64,000 nt of DNA from Leptospira ilyithenensis (GCF_004771005.1 NZ_RQHV01000061.1:648075-712074); one strand, 5' to 3'; counted from the stretch's first letter, positions 9,576 to 18,564 are shown. Translations and numbers: made by a program. Notes: generated from the letters alone by a model not told the origin.

Positions 9576-10205
9576 TTACTTCCTTCTATTTTTACTTTGC
9601 GGGCTTTGCTTGATTATGATGGTCGGCTGTTTTGAGGTTTCGCGATCTTTGCTACTTGAATAGACCTTTCCGTATATTAAGTTGAGTTCCTGCTTTGCTA
9701 ACAAAATCTGATCTTCCTGACCGATTGCTTTGTCATATGACAGGATGGCATCGGATATTTTTCCCATCTTTGCATTGATTTTGCCGGAGATAATCAGTAA
9801 ATCCAAATTGGAACTGTCTACCAACAACAATTCATCAACAAGAGCAAGTAGTGTTTTGCGATCCTTTCCGGAGGCATACCCCGCTTTCAATTTCCAGAGT
9901 TTAGCTTGAAAGCCCAAAATAGGATCGTCCAGAACATCTTCCAATCGTTCTTCCGCCTTAGCAAAATTTCCTTTATAAAATTCAATTTTGGCCAAATAAA
10001 GAGGGGTGTCCGAATAATGCGAATCTTCCTTATCAACCTGGGTAAGATAATTTAAAGCCGAATCCAAATCGCCACTGGCATATTCGTCCTTGCCTGCCAA
10101 ATAATTTTTCTCCAAAGTCTCACTGTCGGAGCAAGAAAAAATAACACTCAAAGATAAAAAACAACAGAGGAAAACAAAACTCCGGACTGCCATTTTAGTT
10201 ATCAC
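9576..10205 (-). CDS. TPR-repeat lipoprotein
   Basis: This 209-residue protein has a lipoprotein signal ending LSVIFSCSDS, with the lipobox Cys at about residue 25. Helical repeats of TPR type follow (LAGKDEYASGDLDSALNYL, then AKIEFYKGNFAKAEERL, then SGKINAKMGKISDAILSYDKA). A short basic Lys/Arg/Ser-rich tail ends the protein. It overlaps the upstream lipoprotein gene by 11 bases. A TPR lipoprotein in an RND operon may act as a periplasmic scaffold for pump assembly; that is inference. The lipoprotein and TPR calls are well supported. Confidence 0.82.
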   Translation of the reverse strand: MITKMAVRSFVFLCCFLSLSVIFSCSDSETLEKNYLAGKDEYASGDLDSALNYLTQVDKEDSHYSDTPLYLAKIEFYKGNFAKAEERLEDVLDDPILGFQAKLWKLKAGYASGKDRKTLLALVDELLLVDSSNLDLLIISGKINAKMGKISDAILSYDKAIGQEDQILLAKQELNLIYGKVYSSSKDRETSKQPTIIIKQSPQSKNRRK

Positions 10206-10881
10206 CTTTGGAATTAACCTTTAATGCATGTTTTGTTTCCTGCAATGCAATCATCTCACCCGAATTTTTTTTCAACTCAAAGGCAAGACCCTCCGCAACT
10301 TTCTTCATCAGTTCGGATTCATATAGGATTTTATTGTCAAAGGTGGATGAGATCATCCCCAAGTTATTGCCTTCATGATCAAAGATATGCAAAAAAATAT
10401 AATTATATTCTTTTCGATCCAGAATCTGATCATTCGATTGAATAGATATGGAACCCTGTATGAGAATATCAAAAGTTTCGTCCCGAAAAAGAGATCGTAT
10501 TTCTTCCCTGTCTAAAAGTTTTTCTTCTTTATAGTCTTCGTAACTGTTTTCTCCGGCGATTCTTCGCAAAGATTCGGGGAGTGATCCGATCGCGTCTTTG
10601 CTACTCTCTTTATTTCCCGGATGCGCATTTTTTTTCCGATAAGGTACCAGGTTGAACCCGTTCTTTATAAGTTCAAATTGCAAAAGATCTTTAAAATTTT
10701 TCGGAGCTTGTTTGAGAGACTTCAAATCCCTATTTTCAATATAACCTACCAGAATTTTCCTGGAAGATGATTGCGAAGAAATAGCAGAACGGATATTATA
10801 CGGATTTCTAGAACAATTAGCAACTAACAAACATAAAATAAAAAACAGGAAAGCTCCGATCTTTTTATAGCTTCGATTCAT
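10195..10881 (-). CDS. Lipoprotein of unknown function
   Basis: This 228-residue protein has a signal peptide with lipobox LLVANCSRN (Cys at about residue 23). The mature part contains KILVGYIENRDLKSL, LLQFELIKNGFNLVPYRKK and ILIQGSISIQS. The pattern resembles CsgG/LpoB-like lipoproteins that bind periplasmic partners (a short beta strand, then a helix with LxxELxxxGF), but the match is too weak to name. It is four bases from the Ig-like lipoprotein gene upstream and overlaps the TPR lipoprotein gene downstream. It is a component of the efflux operon with unknown role. Confidence 0.72.
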   Translation of the reverse strand: MNRSYKKIGAFLFFILCLLVANCSRNPYNIRSAISSQSSSRKILVGYIENRDLKSLKQAPKNFKDLLQFELIKNGFNLVPYRKKNAHPGNKESSKDAIGSLPESLRRIAGENSYEDYKEEKLLDREEIRSLFRDETFDILIQGSISIQSNDQILDRKEYNYIFLHIFDHEGNNLGMISSTFDNKILYESELMKKVAEGLAFELKKNSGEMIALQETKHALKVNSKGDN

Positions 10882-10885
10882 TATA

Positions 10886-12637
10886 TTATTTAGCTTCCAT
10901 GGTAAAATTAAAATTGGAGGAGAAAAACAGATTGTTCACATCTTTGGCGGAAGTATCCACCGTAATCATATAATAAGGAAAACCTGCAGGAGCATTATCC
11001 GACCGCATCAGATTGAAATCTCCTCCGGTCGTTGCGTTTCCGAAAAGGGTTGAGTTACAGGATGACTCCTGTTCGGCGAAAACCAAATCAAGAACCCTGC
11101 AGCCGTAAGGAAAGGCCGCCTGGCAATCCGCCCAGGTCCAGGAAGAAAGTTGAATAATGGTAGAGGGAGGGGAAAGCCGTCGCAAACGAACAGCGTTGAC
11201 CGTACTATTCAAGTCCATATAGTTAGTAAAAATCAATCGGAAGTTGTCTGTATTTACATCGGTACAATCTACAGTTGAAGAGGTAGCTCCTCCACCGGTA
11301 TCACCTGCACGAAAGGTGTAGGAACTTGGAGTTAACACAGCCAAGGTGCTATCCCAATAACAGGACCCTAAACTCCAGTTTCCCCCCGCAGCATTTCCCG
11401 TACCGGGGAAAGTTGTGGCACAACCCTGAGAGGCGACACCGACCGCCTGCACGGTCGGGGAAGAGGAAACGGATCCTCCGGCAACAAAACTATACGTAGA
11501 AGCTGCTTCTACGGTAATTTTGTCGGAGGTGATCACATTTTGACCCACAGTGATCGTATAACGGATGCCATAACTTAATTTTGCATCAGGCGTATATGTG
11601 AGCGTTAGGTTGTCGGAAGACCAACCGAATGTGCCGGTAAAAGAAGGGCTAAACCCGATATTGGATTGGGTTTGGACCTGGTTCATCGGTCTTGAAAAAT
11701 TAAATACGATCGGATTGTTTGTAGGATTCCCTAGACATGCAGTAGTAATCGACGTAGTAGTCAGATCGCCCAGCGTTCCGATCCCCGCCAAACAGTCTGC
11801 TAAGGTTCCCGTAGAAAGAGTGAGAGATGTCAATTGAGGAACCAAATTCGGAGTTCCTACCTGAAAACTTCCCGCAATCGGAATTTGCATGCGGATGCCT
11901 TGTGTGTCTTGTGCAACCGTCGAAACCGTCATATTGATTCTTGTTTGGTAGGCAAAAGGAGAGTCCGGGCTAATGGACAGTTCCGTATCGGAATCCCAAT
12001 AATAAGTCGCGTTGAAGTTAGGCGAAAAAGTGATGGCGGAAACCGTAGCGCTTTTGTCCATAGCGCGCGAAAAATAAACTTTGATTTTATTTCTGAGAGG
12101 TGTGCCCATACAAGCATTGGAAACAGAATCACTTAGAATATTAACTGCAGTAGGACTACCGGAATTACAACTGGCCGAAGAACCGGCACTTACGGTAACC
12201 GATTGGACTTCGGGAAAAGTTCCGGCGGTTGTTTGATTGCCTACTGTGAAACTGGCGGTAAAAATATCCTTCAAATCAAGACCATCTTTCGATTCGCAAT
12301 TTTTTGTAAGAGTGTATGTGTAAGTGCCGTAACTGAAAAGAGTACTCGGAGTAAAGTTCAGACTATAATCATTGAGATCATAAAAACCTTGGGTAGAAGG
12401 CGAAATGGAAAAACTTTGAACGCACGAATTGATGTTCATTGGTTTATCGAACAAAATGGCAATCTTTTGAGTACGAGGCAGTTCCTTATCCCCCATTGAA
12501 GGCACCGCCGAGACTACCTTAGGTGATGAATCATTTCCAAGGAAGGTAAGCATCTTCGATGCGTCGGAACTTGCATGTTTGCAAAACTCAAAGGTAAACA
12601 AGAAAACAATTAATAAAAACTTATATCGCTTTTTCAA
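10886..12637 (-). CDS. Bacterial Ig-like (Big_5/SbsA-type) repeat lipoprotein
   Basis: This 583-residue surface-type protein has a lipobox near residue 19 (LFTFEFCKHAS). Three copies of an Ig-like domain of the SbsA type follow. Each has a motif like I-F-F-(D/S)-(K/R)-P-M-(N/D) then FSPSxxGxYxW..(N/D)xxLxxxPxxxLxYGxxYTxTV, at about 45-130, 170-260 and 295-385, and the C-terminal part is less regular. Start is TTG immediately after the tolC-like stop (TAG-TTG), behind the purine-rich site AGGAGGAT on the minus strand. An Ig-repeat lipoprotein between the outer-membrane channel and the pump genes is unusual. It may be an outer-membrane or surface partner of the channel. Confidence 0.85.
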   Translation of the reverse strand: MKKRYKFLLIVFLFTFEFCKHASSDASKMLTFLGNDSSPKVVSAVPSMGDKELPRTQKIAILFDKPMNINSCVQSFSISPSTQGFYDLNDYSLNFTPSTLFSYGTYTYTLTKNCESKDGLDLKDIFTASFTVGNQTTAGTFPEVQSVTVSAGSSASCNSGSPTAVNILSDSVSNACMGTPLRNKIKVYFSRAMDKSATVSAITFSPNFNATYYWDSDTELSISPDSPFAYQTRINMTVSTVAQDTQGIRMQIPIAGSFQVGTPNLVPQLTSLTLSTGTLADCLAGIGTLGDLTTTSITTACLGNPTNNPIVFNFSRPMNQVQTQSNIGFSPSFTGTFGWSSDNLTLTYTPDAKLSYGIRYTITVGQNVITSDKITVEAASTYSFVAGGSVSSSPTVQAVGVASQGCATTFPGTGNAAGGNWSLGSCYWDSTLAVLTPSSYTFRAGDTGGGATSSTVDCTDVNTDNFRLIFTNYMDLNSTVNAVRLRRLSPPSTIIQLSSWTWADCQAAFPYGCRVLDLVFAEQESSCNSTLFGNATTGGDFNLMRSDNAPAGFPYYMITVDTSAKDVNNLFFSSNFNFTMEAK

Positions 12638-14290
12638 CTAATCCTCCAAGTAAAAATCGTATTCGGATTTTTTGCGTAGTTTGTTATCGCCCTTATCCGG
12701 TTTCGAACCATTCTCATCCAAAATATTCTTATCCAACAAATCTTTCGGCTTGTTGAAAATAAAAGAATCATCGGAATACAATTGGGCCAACAAGGAATTT
12801 CCCTCGCCCTTTTTATACATGTAAAATTGCCATTCGGAAACATCGACTCCGGTAGCAAACGACAGATCCATAACCGACTCCAAATAACTGCTGATAGCTG
12901 TAGTCAAGTCGTCGGCGGATTTCAATAATTCGAGTTCTGCAGACAACATTTCAGTCTTTTTGGAAAATCCGGTTGCCGATTTCGCCTGCATTGATTTCCA
13001 GGTTTCATACGTGATGTAGAAACGGGAATTTGTCAGTCTCAATATCTGCCAAGTCTCTCTCACCTTTTCACGTGCCTTGAATGCCTCCGCTTTTAAGGCG
13101 ATTTCGATCAGCTGGTTGTTTCGAACGGCATCGGAAAGAGCGATCTTTCCTTCATAGATTTTTCTGGAATATGATAGGTCATCAAACAGGTTCAAGGTGC
13201 TGCTATTGAATGCGTTTTCCCCCCGACCTACAAATTGAGGACCGAATCCGGGAATCCTTTGAATACCGGTTCCGTCAGTCTGCATTCCGTAATTGGCAGT
13301 AGACTGGTTTGTAGTACTCCCCAACTGAGTTTGAAATGAAATGCTGAATCCGTATACGTCGTTTTTTACAGGCAGAGGGCCGTTTATATTCTGACCGTAA
13401 TAGCTTCCTAAAAATACTTTCGGTTTCCAGTAGTTTTCGGTGATTTCCTTTCTGGTTTTCAAGTTCTCGATTGTAATTTGGGACTTTTTGATCTCAGGTT
13501 TGTGTGCCACGGCAAGATTTGAAGTTTCTTCCTTAAAATAGGGAGGAAGAAGAACATAATCATTTAACAAGGATTCTTTCAAACGGAGAGGAAGTTCCAA
13601 AGGAAGGTTCAGCGTTTTTCTTAATTCGATATTGGCTTGGTTACTGTTTGATTCGGTCTTTAGCAAAAGAAGCTCGATTTCCCTGATTTTGGATTCGACT
13701 TCAAGTCGCTGCAATTCCGTTGCGAACCCCGCAGCGTTTTCTTTTTTTATGTCATTGATCTGAGATAGTGTTCTTTCCAGGGTTTTTTTGACAAAATGTA
13801 ACTTTACCTGGTTGGCCAAAGACTTGATATAGGTCTTCCTGATCTCAAGAGAGAGTTTGTCCTTTGTGATTTTCCAATCTTCCTGATTGATCAATTCCTG
13901 TAAGCTGGCAGATTCGATTTCCAACTTGTTTTCTCCTCCGTCATAGAGGAGTTGATTGATTTGGACCCGAATATCATTGTACTGACTGTCCGATTGGTTG
14001 AGATTATTGTTTTTTAAGCCAAAGTAACTGACTCCGACACGAGGCAGGTAATTTCTCCATTTTTCGGTGGAGATCATTTTAAAAACCTCCCTTCTATCTT
14101 TCAAACTTTGAAGTATTACGCTGTTTGTAACACCCACTACCTCCGCTTCCTCCATGGATAAGGAAAGGGGATCATAAGCTTGTTCCGAATTTATAACGGT
14201 AAAAAGAACGAGCGGACAGAAGAAGATAAGGAGTCTATAATTTATTGAGTAATTTATTTTCAACCTGAAAGACATAATTCTATATTCCAT
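12638..14290 (-). CDS. TolC-family outer-membrane efflux protein
   Basis: This 550-residue protein has an N-terminal signal peptide (about residues 12-36: basic, then hydrophobic, ending INSEQA). Two outer-membrane efflux repeats follow, with long amphipathic helices (residues 50-250 and 290-480) and the strand motifs WRNYLPRVGVSYFGLKNNN and NYWKPKVFLGSYYGQN. The charged C-terminal tail is about 50 residues. It is the first gene of the efflux operon. A second in-frame ATG five codons downstream (MSFRLKIN) could be the true start. It should provide the exit duct for the two-permease RND system. Confidence 0.9.
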   Translation of the reverse strand: MEYRIMSFRLKINYSINYRLLIFFCPLVLFTVINSEQAYDPLSLSMEEAEVVGVTNSVILQSLKDRREVFKMISTEKWRNYLPRVGVSYFGLKNNNLNQSDSQYNDIRVQINQLLYDGGENKLEIESASLQELINQEDWKITKDKLSLEIRKTYIKSLANQVKLHFVKKTLERTLSQINDIKKENAAGFATELQRLEVESKIREIELLLLKTESNSNQANIELRKTLNLPLELPLRLKESLLNDYVLLPPYFKEETSNLAVAHKPEIKKSQITIENLKTRKEITENYWKPKVFLGSYYGQNINGPLPVKNDVYGFSISFQTQLGSTTNQSTANYGMQTDGTGIQRIPGFGPQFVGRGENAFNSSTLNLFDDLSYSRKIYEGKIALSDAVRNNQLIEIALKAEAFKAREKVRETWQILRLTNSRFYITYETWKSMQAKSATGFSKKTEMLSAELELLKSADDLTTAISSYLESVMDLSFATGVDVSEWQFYMYKKGEGNSLLAQLYSDDSFIFNKPKDLLDKNILDENGSKPDKGDNKLRKKSEYDFYLED

Positions 14291-14736
14291 GGTCTCAATC
14301 TATCGAATTGGAGATGAATTTATCGCAAAACATTTATCTAAACTGCTCTTGAGCCTTGCCTTAATTGTCATCGAAAATGTAACACCAATTATAGAAAAGA
14401 AATATTTTGCAATTTGCGGGAAGTTTATCCGAATTAAACGGGATTTTTTTTTCACAGGCCGTAATAAATGGAAGTATCGTATTTTTTTGGCCGACTCCTC
14501 CTGTTTGGTTGACAATTTACCTGATTTACATTGTGTTCTTTCGAAGAAAGCACCACCAAACAAAAAATATATGGTTCGGACCGAAATTTTTAACAGATAT
14601 TTTTTGGGACTCTCAAAATTGCTTAAGTCCAAAAAAGGGAATTTTTTTTAAAATCAAAAGCTGAAAGGTAAAATTTTTGCAATAAGTTCGCTTTTTTTCA
14701 GCTTGTAACAAAAAAAATGCCCGCTAAAACGTTTCT
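14291..14736. other. Intergenic region between efflux operon and FecR gene
   Basis: This 446-base divergent region must carry both promoters. I do not see a convincing protein gene in it: the open frames here are low-complexity and lack a plausible ribosome site. It holds several A/T tracts and a 9-base inverted repeat, AAGCTGAAA at 14658-14666 and TTTCAGCTT at 14696-14704, separated by 29 bases, just upstream of the FecR gene. The repeat could be a regulator site or a folded leader; no family match is recognised. Confidence 0.4.
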
Positions 14737-15447
14737 ATGAAAAAGATTATCCTTCTACTTCTCTGTTTATCTTATTTTTTCCCGGTGTTCGCAGAAGACG
14801 TAGCGGTAGTGAGCTTTGTCAAAGGGGAGGTCACCTGGTCCGGCCGGAATGCAAAAAAAAAGGAAGAGTCGCTCAAGATCAACCAGATCCTAAGAAAAGG
14901 TGACAAGGTAACTTCCAAAGACGGCACTTGCGAACTTCAACTTGCCACCCAAGCGACCATTCGGCTTGCCAAATTCACGGAGGCGTCCATAGAAGATCTG
15001 CTCAATCCCAAATCCAGGCAATCCACTGTTAAAATTTATACTGGCAAATTATTCGTAAAAGCCCATAAAAACAATAAATCCCAAAACAAACTAAACATTG
15101 TTAGCCCAAGTCTTGTAGCAGGAGTAAGAGGAACGGAATTTATAGTTGCCGCACCTCCCGGGCCGGAAACAGATTCCGATTTGGATTTGCAAGAAGGCGT
15201 CTATGTAAACGAAGGAACCGTTGCAGTAGTACCGGACAAAAAAGGCAAAGAGGTCCTAACGGGCGCAAACGAAGAAGTGACTTTGGACGGACAAGTTCTT
15301 AAAAAACAGATTTTGAACGAATATGCCAAAGAAAAAATGAAAATCTTCGAACAGTTCAAACAACTCAAAGAAGAAAACTACCAATTGATCAAAGAACAAT
15401 ACAAAAAAAACGAAGACTTGATGAATGAAATGAAGGGAAAAAACTGA
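14737..15447 (+). CDS. FecR-domain secreted protein
   Basis: This 236-residue protein has a clear Sec signal (MKKIILLLLCLSYFFPVFA, cleavage after residue 19). A FecR domain at about 22-175 includes VVSFVKGEVTWSG, ILRKGDKVTSKDGTCELQL, IRLAKFTEASIEDL and LVAGVRGTEFIVAA. A charged coiled-coil tail covers 190-236. It lacks a membrane anchor, so it is not a classical FecR anti-sigma factor and probably works in the periplasm. Its stop overlaps a DUF4384-like reading frame starting at a CTG. FecR and DUF4384 domains often occur in neighbouring leptospiral genes as I recall, so the two may act together. Confidence 0.88.
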   Translation: MKKIILLLLCLSYFFPVFAEDVAVVSFVKGEVTWSGRNAKKKEESLKINQILRKGDKVTSKDGTCELQLATQATIRLAKFTEASIEDLLNPKSRQSTVKIYTGKLFVKAHKNNKSQNKLNIVSPSLVAGVRGTEFIVAAPPGPETDSDLDLQEGVYVNEGTVAVVPDKKGKEVLTGANEEVTLDGQVLKKQILNEYAKEKMKIFEQFKQLKEENYQLIKEQYKKNEDLMNEMKGKN

Positions 15448-15788
15448 CCCGGATTTTTATTCTTATCTGGACAAAAGAACGTATACCTGGTCCTTTTTTA
15501 AGCAAAATCAAATTCCGCAAAGAATTTGAAATTCCGTTCTTTGAAAACAAAATATGTGTCAGGCGAATCGATCCGATTTTATTATTTCCCAATCCCGTCA
15601 AAGGAAATAATTTTCTAAAGAAAGGAGAAAAAATAATCATTCCGAGTGAACCAAAATTCTTTATAGCATCGCCTCCTTTCGGAAAGTACAAGCTGAGAGC
15701 ATTTGCCTCAAAAGAAGAATGGAAGGGTTTGATAAAATGGAATCTGTTTTCCCGAATTGTCTTTTGTTTCTCCTGCAATCCCTTTTGA
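15444..15788 (+). CDS. DUF4384-like ORF with apparent non-ATG start (possible remnant)
   Basis: A 114-codon frame reads ...RRIDPILLFPNPVKGNNFLKK, then GEKIIIPSEPKFFIASPPFG, then KYKLRAFASKEEW. This is a typical DUF4384 core (LFPNP, GE-x-IPs, PPFGxYxLrAFAS). The frame has no ATG, GTG or TTG start. The best candidate is CTG at 15444, which overlaps the FecR stop and sits 5 bases after AAGGGA, so coupled initiation is possible. Otherwise the gene has lost its 5' end or carries a frameshift near 15470-15500. DUF4384 function is not known. The coding character is convincing; whether it is expressed is open. Confidence 0.5.
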   Translation: MTRIFILIWTKERIPGPFLSKIKFRKEFEIPFFENKICVRRIDPILLFPNPVKGNNFLKKGEKIIIPSEPKFFIASPPFGKYKLRAFASKEEWKGLIKWNLFSRIVFCFSCNPF

Positions 15789-15866
15789 AACCGACTCTGC
15801 GGTCAAAATGAAACAAAAAATCAAAAAAAGAAAGGCACCGGAAATCTGAATCGATCTAAATTTCAC
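15708..15866 (-). CDS. Short ORF with signal-peptide-like N-terminus
   Basis: A GTG-initiated frame of 52 codons on the minus strand reads MKFRSIQISGAFLFLIFCFI, then LTAESVSKG. This is a textbook Sec-type signal followed by a polar stretch. It overlaps the end of the DUF4384-like frame on the other strand and then stops. It may be the 5' fragment of a broken secreted-protein gene, a tiny secreted peptide, or chance. No good ribosome site is adjacent (AGGA lies about 14 bases upstream). Confidence 0.25.
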   Translation of the reverse strand: MKFRSIQISGAFLFLIFCFILTAESVSKGIAGETKDNSGKQIPFYQTLPFFF

Positions 15867-15959
15867 GTAAAAAACCAGTTCCTATATTTCTTATAATTCT
15901 TGTGTTTTTTTCTACAAAAACTTGCAAAATTGCGGATTATATTTTATAAAGAGACTGTT

Positions 15960-16160
15960 ATGAAGAAATTACAGATTCTATTGATAACCCTTTTTATTTT
16001 AGCAAGCCCGTTTGCATGCAAACTGAAAGATAAGTCGGATAACGGCAAAGACCTGACAGATCTGTTGTTATTATCCTTTCTTACTCGTTCTTCTTCAAGC
16101 AACGGATGCAATCCAAGCACCAGTTTCGTAATCTGTATCCCCAAAGGGATCGCGGAGTAA
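15960..16160 (+). CDS. Small lipoprotein
   Basis: The 66-residue product starts at MKKLQILLITLFILASPFAC. That ATG is preferred over an earlier in-frame ATG at 15900 because it directly begins a lipoprotein signal (lipobox SPFAC, Cys 20). The mature part is about 47 residues, with a Leu/Ser-rich segment and two further Cys (SNGCNPSTSFVICIP) that could form a disulfide. It is four bases from the secreted protein downstream, so the two are probably co-expressed. No family recognised. Confidence 0.68.
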   Translation: MKKLQILLITLFILASPFACKLKDKSDNGKDLTDLLLLSFLTRSSSSNGCNPSTSFVICIPKGIAE

Positions 16161-16164
16161 CAAA

Positions 16165-17292
16165 ATGAAAAAAGTCCTATACGTTCTGTTTTTCCTACTG
16201 ACCTCCCTTCATATCAGTGACTTTTCCAAGGCAACCGACAAACAAACTTTCCGTTGGGAAGAAGTCAACCTTACGGATATTATACGAATGGAATTGGGAA
16301 ATACCCCACTTTACGCAGCTTCCGATTCCTGGGGGTTTGTGCGAGGCTCTGCTACATGGGCGCGGGGAAATTCCAATTTATTGGACCAGGTGGTGGCAGG
16401 GATCAAAAACCAAGGGCTTTTGAATACTACGGGAACGTTCACTTCCGCCGTCACAGTCACCGGAATGGGCGCGGCAGTACTTCGTTTGAAATTGAAAGTG
16501 GACAGTGCCGCGATCACTTCCACGGCCTATACTGGTACCAAAATTTTTTCCAATACTTTCGAAATCTTCAAATCGGGATCTTCCGTTCCCAGCTTACAGT
16601 TATTTTTCGACAGTGCAGAAACATTGGAAGGAAATGACGGTGCGTTGATGTATTATAAATTATCCGAAATCGACCCTGTCAAATTCGGTACCGCTCCGAA
16701 TGCAATGGTTGAAAGCTATTCCTTTGTAAAATCGGGAGTCAAAAAACAAACCTATACCTGGGCAGGCGGACCGAAAAACAATTCCTGGCCGAGTGATAAC
16801 GGTCGTGTTACCTTGGACGAGATTACAAGTCTCGGACAATTGTGCTTTCGCTCCGTCGTACGAATGGATTTGGACGCACTCCTTGCTATAAATCCGAGCA
16901 ATGCAACTGCGATCAATTTTCTGAAAACCCAGTGCGGAAGCAGCGCTGTTTACTATAACTTGGCTTATATGCAGAATTTTGCATCACCGTTTTATACTAC
17001 TGCAAAAATGGGAATCACCGCCAATGCCCAAGCAGGAAACGATACGATATGCAATCTTACAGGATCTTCTCTCACCTATGGATTGTTTGATGAAAACGGG
17101 TTTGTAAGTGACAAAACTTCGGTGAATCAGGTCCCTTCCGGTTACCCTTCTCCAAATTTGGGAACTTGGAATGTGGACAGTGCTTTCTTAAGAACAGGCA
17201 CAGGCTATACAAGCGAAGCACATGACAATACTTCTTCGAGTTATATCGATAGCTTAAGCACGACCGAAGCTTCCAAACTGAGTTTTAAATAG
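16165..17292 (+). CDS. Secreted protein of unknown function
   Basis: This 375-residue protein has a signal peptide of about 22 residues (MKKVLYVLFFLLTSLHISDF). The mature region is rich in Ser, Thr, Gly and Asn, with features such as GFVRGSATWARGNSNLLDQ and FFDSAETLEGNDGALMYYKL and four scattered Cys. This composition is typical of exported beta-rich leptospiral surface or periplasmic proteins, but I cannot assign a family. It is co-oriented with the small lipoprotein upstream. The stop is one base before the convergent stop of the PHP-family gene. Confidence 0.72.
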   Translation: MKKVLYVLFFLLTSLHISDFSKATDKQTFRWEEVNLTDIIRMELGNTPLYAASDSWGFVRGSATWARGNSNLLDQVVAGIKNQGLLNTTGTFTSAVTVTGMGAAVLRLKLKVDSAAITSTAYTGTKIFSNTFEIFKSGSSVPSLQLFFDSAETLEGNDGALMYYKLSEIDPVKFGTAPNAMVESYSFVKSGVKKQTYTWAGGPKNNSWPSDNGRVTLDEITSLGQLCFRSVVRMDLDALLAINPSNATAINFLKTQCGSSAVYYNLAYMQNFASPFYTTAKMGITANAQAGNDTICNLTGSSLTYGLFDENGFVSDKTSVNQVPSGYPSPNLGTWNVDSAFLRTGTGYTSEAHDNTSSSYIDSLSTTEASKLSFK

Positions 17293-17293
17293 A

Positions 17294-18445
17294 TTAGCGA
17301 GTCGTTCGGTATATTGCATTCGAAAGGATTTTTCCGGTCAAGGATGTGATCTCCAAACGAATGTAAGTATCTTCAGGCGAAAGTTCATATTCCGATCGGT
17401 CCGTATCCGGATCGATTTTTTTAATCGTTCCTCCGTTTCCGATCCAACGAACTTCCATATAACGTTCCCCGGAAGTTAGAGAGATTTTATCTTTGCCGGA
17501 AAAACGAATATTCGGCAGATTCGGATCCGCCGCACCTTGGAAGAATTTTTTCACGCAGAAAAAAGAGCCTTCTTTCAGATCCGCTTTAACCGAATCGGGA
17601 CTTCTGTTTCCGTTCGCGGTGGAAACGTAACGAAGAAGGCTTTCTCCTTCTTTGCCTCTGACGAACATCATCTTTTGCAAAATGTCCTTCCACAAAGGTT
17701 CTGAAAAAGATTGAATTGTTTCTTCCGGAAAGTAATGCAAATCATCGCTCGCCATACAATGGACATTTCTCCCCCGGCTCAACAGATGATCCAGAATTTT
17801 GGAATCATCTCCGTATGGAGTTAAAACTTCAATTGCCTGGTAAAAAGGAATTTTTTCCAAATCCTCTTTTGAAAAAGAAGAGTGCAATTTCGGATGAGCG
17901 ATGACCACATAACCACCGCTTTCTCTCATTTGTCGGAATGTCCAGGCAATATTTTCCCTGGAGGCGTACACCGGAAAATAGTCAGGAACTTGTGTTTCCG
18001 ATCCGATGGAAAGAGCATGTCTCTTTTTGATATTTTGACCCCATTCGTATCCGGGAAGAAATGAATATAACTTCGATTTGGTGATCCGATCGTAATCTGA
18101 AAAAGAAATAAGAGAAAATCCGTTCATGTTGTAAACCGATTCTATCTCTTCTACAGTATGTCGTTCGGGAGTATAGGAAACTTCGTTTGAATGGATATGA
18201 AGGGAAACCTTTTCGGAATGAGCGGCCCAATCTCCTTTTTCGTAGGGATTAGTCCAAACATTTCCTGAAAACGGCCGGTTCGTTTCCAAAAGGGCAGTTC
18301 TATAAAACAAAACTACCGTTATCTGGTAAATTGTCATTACCAACAAAAGAATAGATAGTGCAGAGAGAATCAACTTTCCTTTTGTGACTTTTTTCTTCGG
18401 CAGAACCGGATCTGAAACGATGGGAGGAAAGGTAAGAAAAAGCAT
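17294..18445 (-). CDS. Membrane-anchored PHP-domain phosphoesterase-like protein
   Basis: This 383-residue protein has an N-terminal anchor at about residues 25-50 (LILSALSILLLVMTIYQITVVLF). A PHP-type metal-binding fold follows: LHIHSNEVSYTPERHTVEEI around residue 85, SDYDRI, VIAHPKLHSSFS around 190, and CMASDDLHYFPEE around 235. The HxH, AHP and SDxxH motifs are those of PHP phosphoesterases. The C-terminal 100 residues look like a beta-rich accessory domain. Its active site is probably periplasmic. Substrate unknown. It is divergent from the glycosyltransferase gene and convergent with the secreted-protein gene. Confidence 0.8.
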   Translation of the reverse strand: MLFLTFPPIVSDPVLPKKKVTKGKLILSALSILLLVMTIYQITVVLFYRTALLETNRPFSGNVWTNPYEKGDWAAHSEKVSLHIHSNEVSYTPERHTVEEIESVYNMNGFSLISFSDYDRITKSKLYSFLPGYEWGQNIKKRHALSIGSETQVPDYFPVYASRENIAWTFRQMRESGGYVVIAHPKLHSSFSKEDLEKIPFYQAIEVLTPYGDDSKILDHLLSRGRNVHCMASDDLHYFPEETIQSFSEPLWKDILQKMMFVRGKEGESLLRYVSTANGNRSPDSVKADLKEGSFFCVKKFFQGAADPNLPNIRFSGKDKISLTSGERYMEVRWIGNGGTIKKIDPDTDRSEYELSPEDTYIRLEITSLTGKILSNAIYRTTR

Positions 18446-18564
18446 GATCTTATCCTAAGGGATTTAGATTCCAATTTGATTGCTGAATTGTTACAAAACG
18501 GTAACGAAGTGTTTTGGGATATTTTTACTTTCCAGGAACCAGGTCCCTTTTCCTTTGTATAGCT

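Noticed and set aside
14289..14651. Plus-strand open frame of 120 codons in the efflux/FecR gap, plus an overlapping minus frame
   Set aside because: Its start overlaps the tolC-like start on the other strand, composition is low-complexity and no ribosome site or family match is seen. It is better read as a regulatory spacer.
15389..15778. Minus-strand 129-codon frame antisense to FecR/DUF4384
   Set aside because: It is the mirror of the well-conserved DUF4384 core on the plus strand and has a non-protein-like composition.
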